DNA of 64,000 nucleotides. Origin: Nostoc sp. FACHB-892. Its GTDB lineage: Bacteria; Cyanobacteriota; Cyanobacteriia; Cyanobacteriales; Nostocaceae. The DNA lies in assembly GCF_014698795.1 (NCBI RefSeq), contig NZ_JACJTR010000013.1, positions 145,405 through 209,404 of the forward strand, written 5' to 3'. The notes under the pieces were generated by a model. That model saw only the letters and a list, made by a program, of their open reading frames with translations. It did no database searches and was not told the DNA's origin. Position 1 is the first letter of the stretch. Every line of letters begins with the position of its first letter. A program made the position numbers and the translations under genes. This document shows, in pieces, positions 44,022-52,463 of this stretch.

Positions 44022-45263
44022 ATGTTTGCCAGAATTCGCCGACTTTTGAGCCAATTTTTTAGTAGATCAAGAACAATTAACAACGAGCCACTGAATAAAG
44101 TAAGTTTAATTGTAATTATTTTAATTGATATTTTTATCTTGATTAATGTTTTTACCGGACTCGATGATATTAGCAGATGGCATATTAGCCCTACCGAGGC
44201 TTATCCATGTTATTCAGAGTGGCAAAATTACCGGACAAAAACCACTCAAGATAAAGACTATGAAATTGTTAGACTTTCATTGCCATATAACCTGAACAAT
44301 AAACTCAATTTTCAGCAAAACTATCAACGAGCCGAAGCAGGACATCTGGGTGAAGTTTCTAAAAATTGCTTGCAATATGCCGGGTACAAAGATAAGATTA
44401 ACGATACTCAAAACCAGCAAATCATCAAAAATATTGACCAAAGGCAAGCGAAAATCAGTAACATTGAACAAGCCAATCGCACTATTAAAACTCAATATGA
44501 CTCAACGCTCTTAGAAAAAATTGCAGGTCAGGGTCGTGAACAATCAATTAATCAAGTCGGTGCTGAAAAAGCTAAACAGAGATTAGAACAAAATAATCGC
44601 CAAATTTCTACTATTAAACAAGAAATTTCTAATCTTAAAAACGAACTCCTTGCCAAAGTGGAAAGCACTAATTTTATAGCCTTTCTTAAAGATGAAAATC
44701 AATTTAGCGAAGTTGACAAAGGCTATCAGCAGGCATCATTTTGGTATCCAAGTATCCAGCTTGCTTTTCAGTCCCTCTTTCTTCTACCGCTTATTCTCAT
44801 TGCCTTATCAGTCCACAAATTTGCCCAAAGAAGAGGATATGGACTCATCTCGCTAATTAGCTGGCATTTGTTAGTCATCTTTTTTATCCCATTAATCGTT
44901 AAAATATTTGAATTTCTTCAAGTAGGGGCAATATTTCAATTTCTATTTAATGTCATTAGCACCCTTTTTGGTGGTTTACTATTTTTGATAAATTATGCTT
45001 ATATCTTGTTGATTCCAATTATTGGTTTTGGAATTATCCAGTTTTTTCAAAAATTTGTCTTTAATATTAAAGTCCAGGCAGCCAGCAGAGTTCAAAAATC
45101 ACGCTGTGTAAATTGCGCCAAGAAAATACGACATCTTGACACTTACTGTCCGCACTGTGGTTATTATCAAAACATGGAATGTCAAAACTGTCATAATCTT
45201 ACTTATAAACATTTGCCATATTGTAAACATTGCGGAGCTTCTCAAGATTCTAGTGTTTTGTAA
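44022..45263 (+). CDS. Membrane protein with coiled-coil loop and double zinc ribbon
   Basis: The 413-residue protein has one N-terminal helix (about 27-48), a long polar, Gln/Asn/Lys-rich coiled-coil segment (about 95-225), then three or four further hydrophobic helices (about 243-350). A cytoplasmic tail carries two treble/zinc-ribbon units: CVNCAKK...YCPHCG and CQNCHN...YCKHCG, eight Cys in CxxC pairs. Tail zinc ribbons of this kind often mediate protein or nucleic-acid contacts. I do not recognise a named family. It stands alone between a terminator and the PAP2 gene. Confidence 0.8.
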   Translation: MFARIRRLLSQFFSRSRTINNEPLNKVSLIVIILIDIFILINVFTGLDDISRWHISPTEAYPCYSEWQNYRTKTTQDKDYEIVRLSLPYNLNNKLNFQQNYQRAEAGHLGEVSKNCLQYAGYKDKINDTQNQQIIKNIDQRQAKISNIEQANRTIKTQYDSTLLEKIAGQGREQSINQVGAEKAKQRLEQNNRQISTIKQEISNLKNELLAKVESTNFIAFLKDENQFSEVDKGYQQASFWYPSIQLAFQSLFLLPLILIALSVHKFAQRRGYGLISLISWHLLVIFFIPLIVKIFEFLQVGAIFQFLFNVISTLFGGLLFLINYAYILLIPIIGFGIIQFFQKFVFNIKVQAASRVQKSRCVNCAKKIRHLDTYCPHCGYYQNMECQNCHNLTYKHLPYCKHCGASQDSSVL

Positions 45264-45422
45264 TCGATCAATTTGTGAAGATATTAACCTGTTTGTCTCA
45301 GAAAAGCACTATTAAATTTATTTGGTGTTCATGAGCTAAAGTAACTAAAACTATCTACTGATAGATTACATTGACGCACAACTTCTAGGTTAATTGATTA
45401 CAACGGACTTAATATGTAAAAA

Positions 45423-46181
45423 GTGAAAAAACCCAATAAAGAGAGTCAGTCGCCTCTTTCTTTTCTCAAAAACCTCTTGATTGCTCGTTGGCGATCGCTC
45501 TTACTCCTCTTGATAGGAGTATATTTACCTTTGCAGGTCTTTGAGATCCTGACAGTGAATATATGGAAGAATCAAGCTGGCTTCCCGTGGGATGTGCCTA
45601 TTTTGTTAGCAGTTCATTCTACAGCAAACCCACAGCTTGATGTTTTAGCGGTGACGCTAGGTATAATTGGGCTACCTTGGACGGCAATACCAATTTTGGG
45701 TGCGATCGCAATTATATTACTACTTCAAAAACGCTGGCGATCGCTAGCTTATTTACTCACCGCCTCAATGGGAAGTGTGATCATCAACCGCACAGCAAAA
45801 CAATTAATGCATCGAGTGCGTCCACAATTGTGGCAATCCATTGCGCCTGAGTCTAGTTTTGCATTTCCCAGCGCTCATGCCATGACGAGTATAACTCTGG
45901 TCGCAATTTTGCTATTCTTAACCTGGACTAGCTCTTGGCGTTGGTTGGTTCTCATCTTCGGCAGCTTATATATTATAGCTATTGCATGGTGTCGTCTCTA
46001 TCTGGGGGTACATTTTCCGAGTGACATTCTTGCGGGTTGGATGGTTGCATTAGGTTGGACAATTGGTGTCAGTCTAATTATTAAACCCTATAGAACTAAA
46101 GCCAAATCTATATATGGCGATCGCGCTGATGATGAAACTACCTTACTCCCCGAAGAAAGAAACTTGGTAACCAAAAAGTAA
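45423..46181 (+). CDS. PAP2-family membrane phosphatase
   Basis: The 252-residue protein has six hydrophobic helices and the phosphatase signature: motif 1 KQLMHRVRP, motif 2 FPSAHAMTS, and motif 3 RLYLGVHFPSDILAG. It would dephosphorylate lipid phosphates such as undecaprenyl diphosphate or phosphatidate on the outer membrane face. The start is GTG at 45423; no ATG fits nearby. HIP1 octamers occur in the coding sequence. The neighbours give no functional hint. Its polar C-terminal tail (about 225-252) is not part of the catalytic fold. Confidence 0.9.
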   Translation: MKKPNKESQSPLSFLKNLLIARWRSLLLLLIGVYLPLQVFEILTVNIWKNQAGFPWDVPILLAVHSTANPQLDVLAVTLGIIGLPWTAIPILGAIAIILLLQKRWRSLAYLLTASMGSVIINRTAKQLMHRVRPQLWQSIAPESSFAFPSAHAMTSITLVAILLFLTWTSSWRWLVLIFGSLYIIAIAWCRLYLGVHFPSDILAGWMVALGWTIGVSLIIKPYRTKAKSIYGDRADDETTLLPEERNLVTKK

Positions 46182-46258
46182 TATTATGTGGGCTTCAAGA
46201 CTTATTATTTAGGCTGACACACAGACGCAGAAACACGGATAAAAATCAAATATAAGTC

Positions 46259-46371
46259 AGGACTTACGCAAACAACAGCCGAAACCCTTATTCTCTGGTA
46301 GGGGCAATTCATGTAGCCGAAGGCTTCTCGCAGGGTATTGCCTCTACAGCGTATAGTTTTGCGTAAGTCCT
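46259..46371. mobile_element. MITE (113 bp) with perfect 14-bp terminal inverted repeats
   Basis: It begins AGGACTTACGCAAA and ends TTTGCGTAAGTCCT, an exact inverted pair. Both flanks contain ATAAGTC (left directly adjacent, right one base away), a possible 7-bp target duplication. It has no coding capacity; the inside carries a typical Nostoc repeat (gtagccgaaggcttctcgc). The end sequence is a widely known cyanobacterial MITE motif. Confidence 0.8.
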
Positions 46372-46565
46372 AATAAGTCTCATAAAAATTCTGTCTGACT
46401 GTTGAACAAGATTCCAGATAAAACGCGCTTTTCAAACTCAGTATATTTTAAAAAATCAAATAGCAAACTTAATATATAGCAGTTTTTATCTGCATTTTAT
46501 ACCTCGCCTTCAAAAACAAACTGATATATCAATACATTTGGGTTGAAGGTAAATTTTAAAGCCTA

Positions 46566-46838
46566 TTAAGAACTTTGTAAAAGCTCATTAATTGAACTTA
46601 TACTCTGTTTAATTTGTTCTATCAGAGAAGTTCTGAATAAGTTAAAAGTTTCGCCTGAAATGTTGAGTAATCCCAAAGCATATAATAAGCTCGAAATCCC
46701 AATAAATAGAGCCAAAAATCTACCAAAACAACCGGGATTAATTTCAATAAAACCTAGTTTAGATTGCCCAATGACAGCAATCGTTATAAAAACGATCCCT
46801 GCTATTATAAATACGTTACTCGAAGTTAAATCTGTCAT
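46566..46838 (-). CDS. Small membrane protein (90 aa), hypothetical
   Basis: Two hydrophobic helices lie at about residues 9-24 and 42-60 (ALFIGISSLLYALGL), separated by a short loop with EINPGCFGRF. A polar, amphipathic C-terminus (SLIEQIKQSISSINELL) follows. I do not recognise the family. It lies in an AT-rich region between a MITE and the ndh operon. Coding character is moderate and no clear ribosome site stands out. It may be a genuine lineage-specific gene. Confidence 0.55.
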   Translation of the reverse strand: MTDLTSSNVFIIAGIVFITIAVIGQSKLGFIEINPGCFGRFLALFIGISSLLYALGLLNISGETFNLFRTSLIEQIKQSISSINELLQSS

Positions 46839-47252
46839 TTTCTTATATAAGATACCTCTATACTTTTATTATAACTATTATTAATTCAAATTAAAAGTGG
46901 GGAGAATCATGCAGTTAATCAAGCGCTACCATCACTGGATGCGCCGTTGTAATTGTCATGTCAGTTATCTTAATACCACTCCGAAATATTCTCATGTATA
47001 TTATATAAACCAAAGGCATTAGCTGGAAAACTATCGGCTGGTACCGAGTATTTTGGACATTGTACCAAGTACGATACGTACCTCTTCCTTCCTCCACAAA
47101 TCTTTGCGCCCCTACCCTACGGAAAGGCGTACCCCTACGGGGAAGCAAGCTACGCGTAGCGTCTCGTAGAGAAGCGTCTATACATTAAAAAAACTACCCC
47201 TCTCCGCCACCGGAAAGGGGTTAATCACTGCTGAAACTCAGCACTTGGCACT
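46839..47252. other. Intergenic region with Nostoc repeats
   Basis: A 37-codon frame (46909-47022, MQLIKRYHHWMRR) preceded by GGGGAG is the only coding-like feature and is doubtful. From about 47085 to 47175 there is a block of G/C-rich repeats (gcgtacccctacgggg, ctacgcgtagcgtctcg). Downstream the ndhJ stop is at 47253. Confidence 0.45.
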
Positions 47253-47783
47253 TTAATAAGCGTCTTGCAACTCGTAGAAATCAGGCGAGATGTAATCCTT
47301 CCGCAAAGGCCAACCTACCCAATCTTCCGGCATCAAAATCCGCTTGAGATTTGGGTGTCCTTCGTAGATAATGCCGTACATATCGTAAGACTCGCGCTCT
47401 TGCCAATCTGCGGTTTTCCAAATCCAGTACAGAGATGGGACTACGGGGTTTTCTCGTGGTAAAAACACTTTAACCCTGACTTCTTCGGGGCGATCGCTAT
47501 TATCACCCACTTTAATCAAGTGATACACACTCACTAATTCCTGTCCTGGCCCAAGGTCAACGCCACCTTGGAACTGGAGATAATTAAAACCGTAGGCATA
47601 AAGGGCTGTAGCGGTAGGAAGCAAGAAATCTGCCGCCACCTTAATTATCTCTACACCATTCTTATCCGGTGCTAAAAACTCATGGTCAAAGCCATTTTCC
47701 GTCAACCACTGGGAAACTTTACCCGCTTGTACCAATGACTCTTCTTTCTCTGCTGGTACTGGTTTAGATTCTTCTTCAGCCAC
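47253..47783 (-). CDS. ndhJ: NDH-1 subunit J
   Basis: NdhJ is a peripheral-arm subunit (30-kDa/NuoC type) of the cyanobacterial photosynthetic NDH-1 complex, which works in cyclic electron flow, respiration and CO2 uptake. The 176-residue product has ELVSVYHLIKVGD, WKTADWQERESYDMYGI and the C-terminal MPEDWVGWPLRKDY. It is the last gene of ndhC-K-J, and its start overlaps the ndhK stop by eight bases. Confidence 0.97.
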   Translation of the reverse strand: MAEEESKPVPAEKEESLVQAGKVSQWLTENGFDHEFLAPDKNGVEIIKVAADFLLPTATALYAYGFNYLQFQGGVDLGPGQELVSVYHLIKVGDNSDRPEEVRVKVFLPRENPVVPSLYWIWKTADWQERESYDMYGIIYEGHPNLKRILMPEDWVGWPLRKDYISPDFYELQDAY

Positions 47784-48513
47784 GGGTTTGTTCCTCCTTT
47801 TGCGCCTTTTCTGTCAGCAGTGCAGGTGGTATCGGCATACCGATCGCTTCTGCCAATTCCTTTGGTGGTGCAGAGCGAGTTGCTGATTGCAAATACTTAC
47901 CAGTTAAGATTTCCTCTACTGGCTTCAGGTTATGAGTCGTGCTGTAGTAGCGGTGGGTTTGCTTAATTTTATCCCGCTCTTGCATCGATTCATTAGAGAT
48001 TTTCTTCCGCAGCTTAATAATTGCGTCGATAATTGCTTCTGGACGGGGAGGACAACCAGGCAAATACACATCCACAGGAATTAGTTTATCGACTCCGCGC
48101 ACTGCCGTGGTAGAGTCGGCGCTGAACATACCACCAGTAATTGTGCAAGCACCCATCGCAATTACATACTTTGGCTCTGGCATTTGTTCATAAAGACGCA
48201 CCAGTTGGGGAGCCATCTTCATTGTAATAGTCCCTGCCGTAATAATTAAATCGGCTTGCCGGGGGCTAGAACGGGGAATTAGTCCAAAACGGTCAAAGTC
48301 AAATCGTGAACCAATTAAAGCTGCGAACTCAATAAAGCAGCAAGCAGTACCAAATAGTAACGGCCACAGACTAGAAAGCCGCGCCCAGTCGTAGAGGTCA
48401 TCAACCGTCGTCAGAATGACGTTTTCTGAAAGGTCTTGAGTGATTGTAGTCCGCTCAATGGGGTTGATGATTCGTTCTTTGCCCTGAGTTGTTAAGTTAG
48501 AATTCAAGACCAT
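47776..48513 (-). CDS. ndhK: NDH-1 subunit K
   Basis: NdhK (NuoB/PSST type) holds the [4Fe-4S] cluster N2. The ligand candidates are Cys58/Cys59 (FGTACCFIE), Cys123 (MGACTITGG) and Cys154 (LPGCPPRPE). The 245-residue product has the usual long N-terminal extension. It overlaps ndhC by ten bases and ndhJ by eight, which points to translational coupling. Confidence 0.98.
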   Translation of the reverse strand: MVLNSNLTTQGKERIINPIERTTITQDLSENVILTTVDDLYDWARLSSLWPLLFGTACCFIEFAALIGSRFDFDRFGLIPRSSPRQADLIITAGTITMKMAPQLVRLYEQMPEPKYVIAMGACTITGGMFSADSTTAVRGVDKLIPVDVYLPGCPPRPEAIIDAIIKLRKKISNESMQERDKIKQTHRYYSTTHNLKPVEEILTGKYLQSATRSAPPKELAEAIGMPIPPALLTEKAQKEEQTRG

Positions 48514-48866
48514 TCCAAAGCTCCTTTACGCCACGCGTAAACTAAAGCGACTACAAGAATTGCAATAAAGACTAGCGCTTCAATAAATGCTAATAGCCCT
48601 AAACGGTGGAAAGCTACCGCCCAAGGATACAAGAAAACAGTCTCCACATCAAAGACGACGAAGACCAGAGCAAACATGTAGTAGCGGATGTTGAACTGAA
48701 TCCAGGCTCCCCCGATGGGTTCCATGCCAGATTCATAGGTGGTGTGCCGTTCTGGACTGTAACCACTGGGTCGTAGGAGCTTGGAAGCTGAGAGCGCTAA
48801 GGCAGGAACTAGGCTACAGACTATGAAGAAGCCTAGAAGGTACTCGTAACCGCTGAGGACAAACAC
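48504..48866 (-). CDS. ndhC: NDH-1 subunit C
   Basis: NdhC (NuoA type) is a small three-helix membrane subunit of NDH-1. The 120-residue product has the hallmark YESGMEPIGGAWIQFNIRYY between helices 1 and 2 and FVVFDVETVFLYPWA after it. It is the first gene of the ndhC-K-J operon. The upstream region holds heptanucleotide repeats and the divergent rubredoxin gene. Confidence 0.98.
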   Translation of the reverse strand: MFVLSGYEYLLGFFIVCSLVPALALSASKLLRPSGYSPERHTTYESGMEPIGGAWIQFNIRYYMFALVFVVFDVETVFLYPWAVAFHRLGLLAFIEALVFIAILVVALVYAWRKGALEWS

Positions 48867-48897
48867 AATGAGTATCTACCGCTTATGGAGTATTTTA

Positions 48898-49022
48898 AGT
48901 GAGGTGTAGGGAGTTAGGAGTTAGGAGTTATGAGTTATGAGTTAGGAGTTATGAGTTAGGAGTTTTATCTCCCTCCTGCCTCAATGCCCAATCCCCAATG
49001 CCCAATTCCCAATGCCCAATCC
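48898..49022. repeat. Heptanucleotide tandem repeats upstream of ndhC
   Basis: The first part is built of GTTAGGA/GTTATGA units, the second of CAATGCC/CAATCCC units. Both are short tandemly repeated sequences typical of heterocystous cyanobacteria. They fill the space between divergent ndhC and rubA, near both promoters. Confidence 0.8.
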
Positions 49023-49191
49023 CCTAACTGCGTAACTTTCTTTTACATTATATCTGTTTGGTTTTTCCGAAATCTGGGAAACAGATACACTTCAAGTATT
49101 TAATTAGCTTTTGATAGTGATAGAAAAGCCTAACAATTATGTCATAATTTGTAACGTATATTTCAGATTTCTCCTCTGCGAGGCCCTAGCC

Positions 49192-49527
49192 ATGAGCGAA
49201 CCAGCTGTTGAGACTCCGGTGTTAGACCGCTACGAGTGTCGAGCCTGCGGTTATGTTTACGAACCTGAGAAGGGAGACGACACGCATGATATTCCTTCTG
49301 GGACAACCTTTGCAGAACTGCCCGTAAATTGGCGCTGTCCAGTTTGTAGTGCTAAAAAAACCGCTTTTGCCAATATCGGCCCTGCGGGTACTGCGTCCGG
49401 CTTCAAAGAAAATCTCGGTTACGGTTTGGGTGTTAACAACCTAACGCCAACCCAAAAGAGTATCCTAATTTTTGGTGCTTTGGCTCTTGGCTTCTTGTTT
49501 TTTATTAGTCTCTACGGCTTACAATAA
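49192..49527 (+). CDS. rubA: Membrane-anchored rubredoxin (RubA)
   Basis: The ATG at 49192 (MSEPAVETPVL) is preferred over an upstream in-frame start at 49111. The 111-residue protein has a rubredoxin domain with CRACGYVYEP and WRCPVCSAKK supplying four Cys for one iron. A linker and one C-terminal membrane helix (ILIFGALALGFLFFISLY) follow. RubA is required for photosystem assembly in cyanobacteria and chloroplasts. It stands upstream of ycf48 and psbE-F-L-J, a conserved cyanobacterial order, in keeping with that role. Confidence 0.95.
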   Translation: MSEPAVETPVLDRYECRACGYVYEPEKGDDTHDIPSGTTFAELPVNWRCPVCSAKKTAFANIGPAGTASGFKENLGYGLGVNNLTPTQKSILIFGALALGFLFFISLYGLQ

Positions 49528-49993
49528 CAGCCGTTATCTCAGAAACAGCGAGTAGTGAGTAGGGAAAGAGATTTTCTTTCTTGGTTGTGTGATTATAATC
49601 ACACAATTATATCATTTTACTTATTCCCTAGAGCGTTTAATTAAGCTAAGAAATGCTCACTTTTGCTTACATTGATTAACAGTGGAATCTCTGATAAAAT
49701 ATCAGAAATTCAGGTGAGAATCCGTAACGTCAAGCAACCTCTAGACTTACTGATAAGTTGCCTCTGAGATGTTACAGCAAGTAATCGCAAATATGTTGCT
49801 TCTCAAAGCAAGAATCACGCTAGAAGCAAACAAGTAAGAATGCATGGAACTTGTTTTTATGCATCGATTGATACACTCTTGTTGAGATTAATCTGCTCAA
49901 CTTATGTATTTGTTAGCAAATGTTAGCAAAAAAGTATCAGTAAACCTTTTAGAGAACAGCTACAGAAATTTAGAAACAAGTTAAGAAATACTA
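49528..49993. other. Intergenic region between rubA and ycf48
   Basis: The 466-base spacer has a short hairpin (TCTGATAAAATATCAGA near 49690) and a direct repeat (GTTAGCAAATGTTAGCAAA at 49913-49931). No gene was recognised. A long 5' leader of ycf48 is possible. Confidence 0.4.
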
Positions 49994-51013
49994 ATGCATT
50001 CAATTGTGAAAGGTTGGCAACGAATAGCTACCTTGTTGATAGTAGTCCTAATGTGTATAGGTTGTAGCAGAGTTCCTTCTGTGAGCTACAACCCTTGGAA
50101 AGTCATTTCTGTGCCAACAGACTCGAATCTTTTGGATATTGCTTTTACTAATAACCCTGAGCATGGCTACTTAGTAGGTAGCAATGCCACCCTATTGGAA
50201 ACCAATGACGGTGGTGATACCTGGAAACCAATAACACTGCAACTGGATGAGCAAAAGTATCGCTTTGACTCGGTAAGTTTTGCAGGAAAAGAAGGCTGGA
50301 TTGCCGGAGAACCTGGACTGTTGCTGCACACTACTGATGAAGGTGCTTCTTGGTCGCGTATTCCCCTGAGTGAAAAGCTACCAGGTAGCCCGATCGCAGT
50401 TAAGGCACTAGCAGACAATACAGCTGAAATGGCTACTGATGTAGGAGCCATATATAAAACCACAGACGGCGGCAAAAACTGGAAAGCCCAGGTAGAATCA
50501 GCAGTCGGTGTGGTGCGTAACTTAGAACGTTCTCCTGATGGCAAATATGTTGCCGTTTCCGCTAAGGGTAGTTTCTACTCGACTTGGGAACCTGGACAAG
50601 ATTCTTGGGTACCCCATAACCGCAATAGTTCTCGGCGGGTAGAAAACATGGGTTTTGCTGAGAATGGGCAATTATGGTTACTAGCTAGGGGAGGTCAAAT
50701 TCAGTTTAGTGACCCAACTAAACCTGAAGAATGGCAAGAGGCAAAATATCCAGAGTTATCCACCAGTTGGGGTTTACTGGATTTGGCATATCGCACACCC
50801 GATGAAATTTGGATAGGTGGCGGTAGTGGCAATTTGCTACGGAGTGGCGATGGTGGCAAAACCTGGGAAAAAGACCGTGAGGTAGAAGAAGTTGCTGCTA
50901 ATTTGTATAAGATTGTGTTCTTAGAGCCAGAGCGGGGATTTATAATTGGCGATCGCGGCGTTTTGCTCAAATATCTACCAAACCCTGAAACAACCTCTCC
51001 AGAAGCCGCTTAG
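49994..51013 (+). CDS. ycf48: Photosystem II assembly factor Ycf48 (HCF136)
   Basis: Ycf48 binds the D1 precursor and early PSII reaction-centre complexes in the lumen. The signal peptide has a lipobox ending CIGC (residues 21-24), predicting a lipid anchor. The rest is a seven-bladed beta-propeller with the repeated TNDGGDTWKP, TTDEGASWSR, TTDGGKNWKA and SGDGGKTWEK. The conserved basic patch (NRNSSRRVENMG) is present. It lies 180 bases before psbE on the same strand, the standard order in cyanobacteria. The 339-residue length is normal. Confidence 0.97.
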   Translation: MHSIVKGWQRIATLLIVVLMCIGCSRVPSVSYNPWKVISVPTDSNLLDIAFTNNPEHGYLVGSNATLLETNDGGDTWKPITLQLDEQKYRFDSVSFAGKEGWIAGEPGLLLHTTDEGASWSRIPLSEKLPGSPIAVKALADNTAEMATDVGAIYKTTDGGKNWKAQVESAVGVVRNLERSPDGKYVAVSAKGSFYSTWEPGQDSWVPHNRNSSRRVENMGFAENGQLWLLARGGQIQFSDPTKPEEWQEAKYPELSTSWGLLDLAYRTPDEIWIGGGSGNLLRSGDGGKTWEKDREVEEVAANLYKIVFLEPERGFIIGDRGVLLKYLPNPETTSPEAA

Positions 51014-51193
51014 TGGGAAAGGGGGGAGTAGGGAGTAGGGGAAGAAGCAAGGGAGAATTATTCCCCTCTGCCTCTTCTCAATGCCCCATGCCCAACGTAC
51101 AATTTCTGAGAAGAACTTTGCAACTTGTAACTCTTTCTTAACTTTGTAGGATAATAAACTCAATAACACTCTATGTATAAGGTAGGGATCTAA

Positions 51194-51442
51194 ATGTCAG
51201 GTACCACTGGAGAACGTCCGTTTTCGGACATTATTACTAGCGTTCGTTACTGGGTAATTCACAGCATCACCATTCCGGCATTATTTATTGCCGGTTGGCT
51301 ATTTGTCAGCACCGGACTGGCTTATGATGCTTTTGGTACACCCCGCCCTAACGAGTATTTCACACCAGCGCGGCAGGAAGTGCCCATTGTGAAGAACCGT
51401 TTTGAAGCTAAAAAACAAGTTGAAGAATTTATTGGAAAGTAG
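51194..51442 (+). CDS. psbE: Cytochrome b559 alpha subunit
   Basis: The 82-residue PSII subunit carries the haem ligand His23 in RYWVIHSITIP. A single membrane helix follows (about 20-42) and a lumenal tail. It is the first gene of psbE-F-L-J. An AAGG ribosome-site-like sequence precedes the ATG. Confidence 0.99.
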   Translation: MSGTTGERPFSDIITSVRYWVIHSITIPALFIAGWLFVSTGLAYDAFGTPRPNEYFTPARQEVPIVKNRFEAKKQVEEFIGK

Positions 51443-51451
51443 TTTGAGATC

Positions 51452-51589
51452 ATGACTAGCGGAAACAACATCAATCAACCAGTTACCTATCCAATTTTTA
51501 CCGTTAGATGGCTGGCAGTACACACCTTAGGTGTACCAACTGTATTCTTTTTAGGCGCGATCGCCGCAATGCAATTTATTCAACGTTAG
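51452..51589 (+). CDS. psbF: Cytochrome b559 beta subunit
   Basis: This 45-residue protein, too short for common ORF cut-offs, reads MTSGNNINQP... with the haem ligand His24 in WLAVHTLGVP and one membrane helix ending MQFIQR. It pairs with PsbE to hold the haem of cytochrome b559. It starts nine bases after psbE ends, in the psbE-F-L-J operon. Confidence 0.99.
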   Translation: MTSGNNINQPVTYPIFTVRWLAVHTLGVPTVFFLGAIAAMQFIQR

Positions 51590-51597
51590 GAGCAATT

Positions 51598-51720
51598 ATG
51601 GTAGAAAGATCGCCCAATCCCAATAATCAACCGGTTGAACTAAACCGGACTTCGCTATACCTAGGACTACTACTAGTTTTCGTGCTGGGGATTTTGTTTT
51701 CCAGTTACTTCTTCAACTAA
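51598..51720 (+). CDS. psbL: Photosystem II protein L
   Basis: The 40-residue product has a polar start (MVERSPNPNNQPVELNRT) and a single helix (LYLGLLLVFVLGILF) ending SSYFFN. PsbL stabilises the QA side and PSII dimers. A GGAG ribosome site lies seven bases before the ATG, which is eight bases after psbF. Confidence 0.99.
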   Translation: MVERSPNPNNQPVELNRTSLYLGLLLVFVLGILFSSYFFN

Positions 51721-51790
51721 GTAGAAGTCCTGTTGTTAATCTTTGTTTATTGAACCTGTGTTGATTAGTTGTTAAGGGAGGAGAGAAGCT

Positions 51791-51910
51791 GTGTCTGGAA
51801 GTGGGAGAATTCCCCTGTGGGTCGTCGCTACGATCGCAGGTTTAGGTATAATTACAGTCTTGGGCATTTTCTTTTATGGTGCCTACGCCGGACTCGGTTC
51901 TTCGATTTAA
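51791..51910 (+). CDS. psbJ: Photosystem II protein J
   Basis: The 39-residue product starts with GTG, supported by a strong GGGAGGAG site, and reads [16 protein letters not shown] followed by a helix and [13 protein letters not shown], the typical PsbJ end. It affects QB-side electron flow and assembly. It is the last gene of psbE-F-L-J and is followed by a hairpin at 51983-52009. Confidence 0.98.
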
Positions 51911-51982
51911 CATGAGTTAGTTTGAACCGAATACCATAAGTTAGAATTTTCTAGCATTTGTTGAGAAATCAACCTTAAAAAA

Positions 51983-52009
51983 ACCGCCTGTCTCCATGAG
52001 ATAGGCGGT
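51983..52009. terminator. Hairpin after psbJ, likely bidirectional terminator
   Basis: The arms ACCGCCTGTCTC and GAGATAGGCGGT (one G-U pair) form a 12-bp stem with a three-base loop. An A-run before it and T-rich sequence after it suit termination of psbE-F-L-J on the plus strand and of psaI on the minus strand. Confidence 0.8.
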
Positions 52010-52160
52010 ATTAATTTTGGTCAATAGTCATTTGTTTTACCCTACGGGTACTCCATTGGAGAACTCGTTCGCGTAGCGTCTCCATCAGGAGAAGAGTAGC
52101 CGCTGGTGCGTCTATGTCATTTGCAAATAAATAACTGATGACCAATGACCCATGACTAGA

Positions 52161-52271
52161 TCAACCAATATCGTCTCTTTCAATGTATAAAAAGAAAAAC
52201 GCGAAGGTCACAGCTGGGAAAACCAAACCAACGAGCGGAACTAAGATAGAAGGTATAAAGGAAGCTGCCAT
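52161..52271 (-). CDS. psaI: Photosystem I subunit VIII (PsaI)
   Basis: Translated by eye from the minus strand, the 36 residues read MAASFIPSILVPLVGLVFPA and end YIERDDIG. The SILVPLVGLVFPA core is the signature of PsaI, a single-helix PSI subunit that helps hold PsaL and trimer contacts. The gene stands convergent to psbE-F-L-J and not next to psaL. The shared terminator at 51983-52009 lies about 150 bases beyond its stop. Confidence 0.93.
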   Translation of the reverse strand: MAASFIPSILVPLVGLVFPAVTFAFFFLYIERDDIG

Positions 52272-52463
52272 AGTAAAGGTTCCTGTTAAATAACACTACA
52301 ATTCAAAATGAGCTTACTGCAAATCCTGCCAAGATTTTTGAAATTCTAAAGATTTTTAACACAGCCCATCTTGGGAGATTGGAGAGCAGGAGGCAGGGGG
52401 AAGGGGACAGAGGGGAAAGAGGTAATGTTATTCTCCCCAATTTCCAATTCCCAATTCCCTGAA

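Noticed and set aside
46909..47022. 37-codon plus-strand frame with a GGGGAG site
   Set aside because: Too short, no hydrophobic or known pattern, and the same DNA is covered by a weak minus-strand frame; could not be supported.
48898..49022. Tandem repeats upstream of ndhC considered as a CRISPR array
   Set aside because: Units are seven bases with no spacers, so they are heptanucleotide repeats, not CRISPR.
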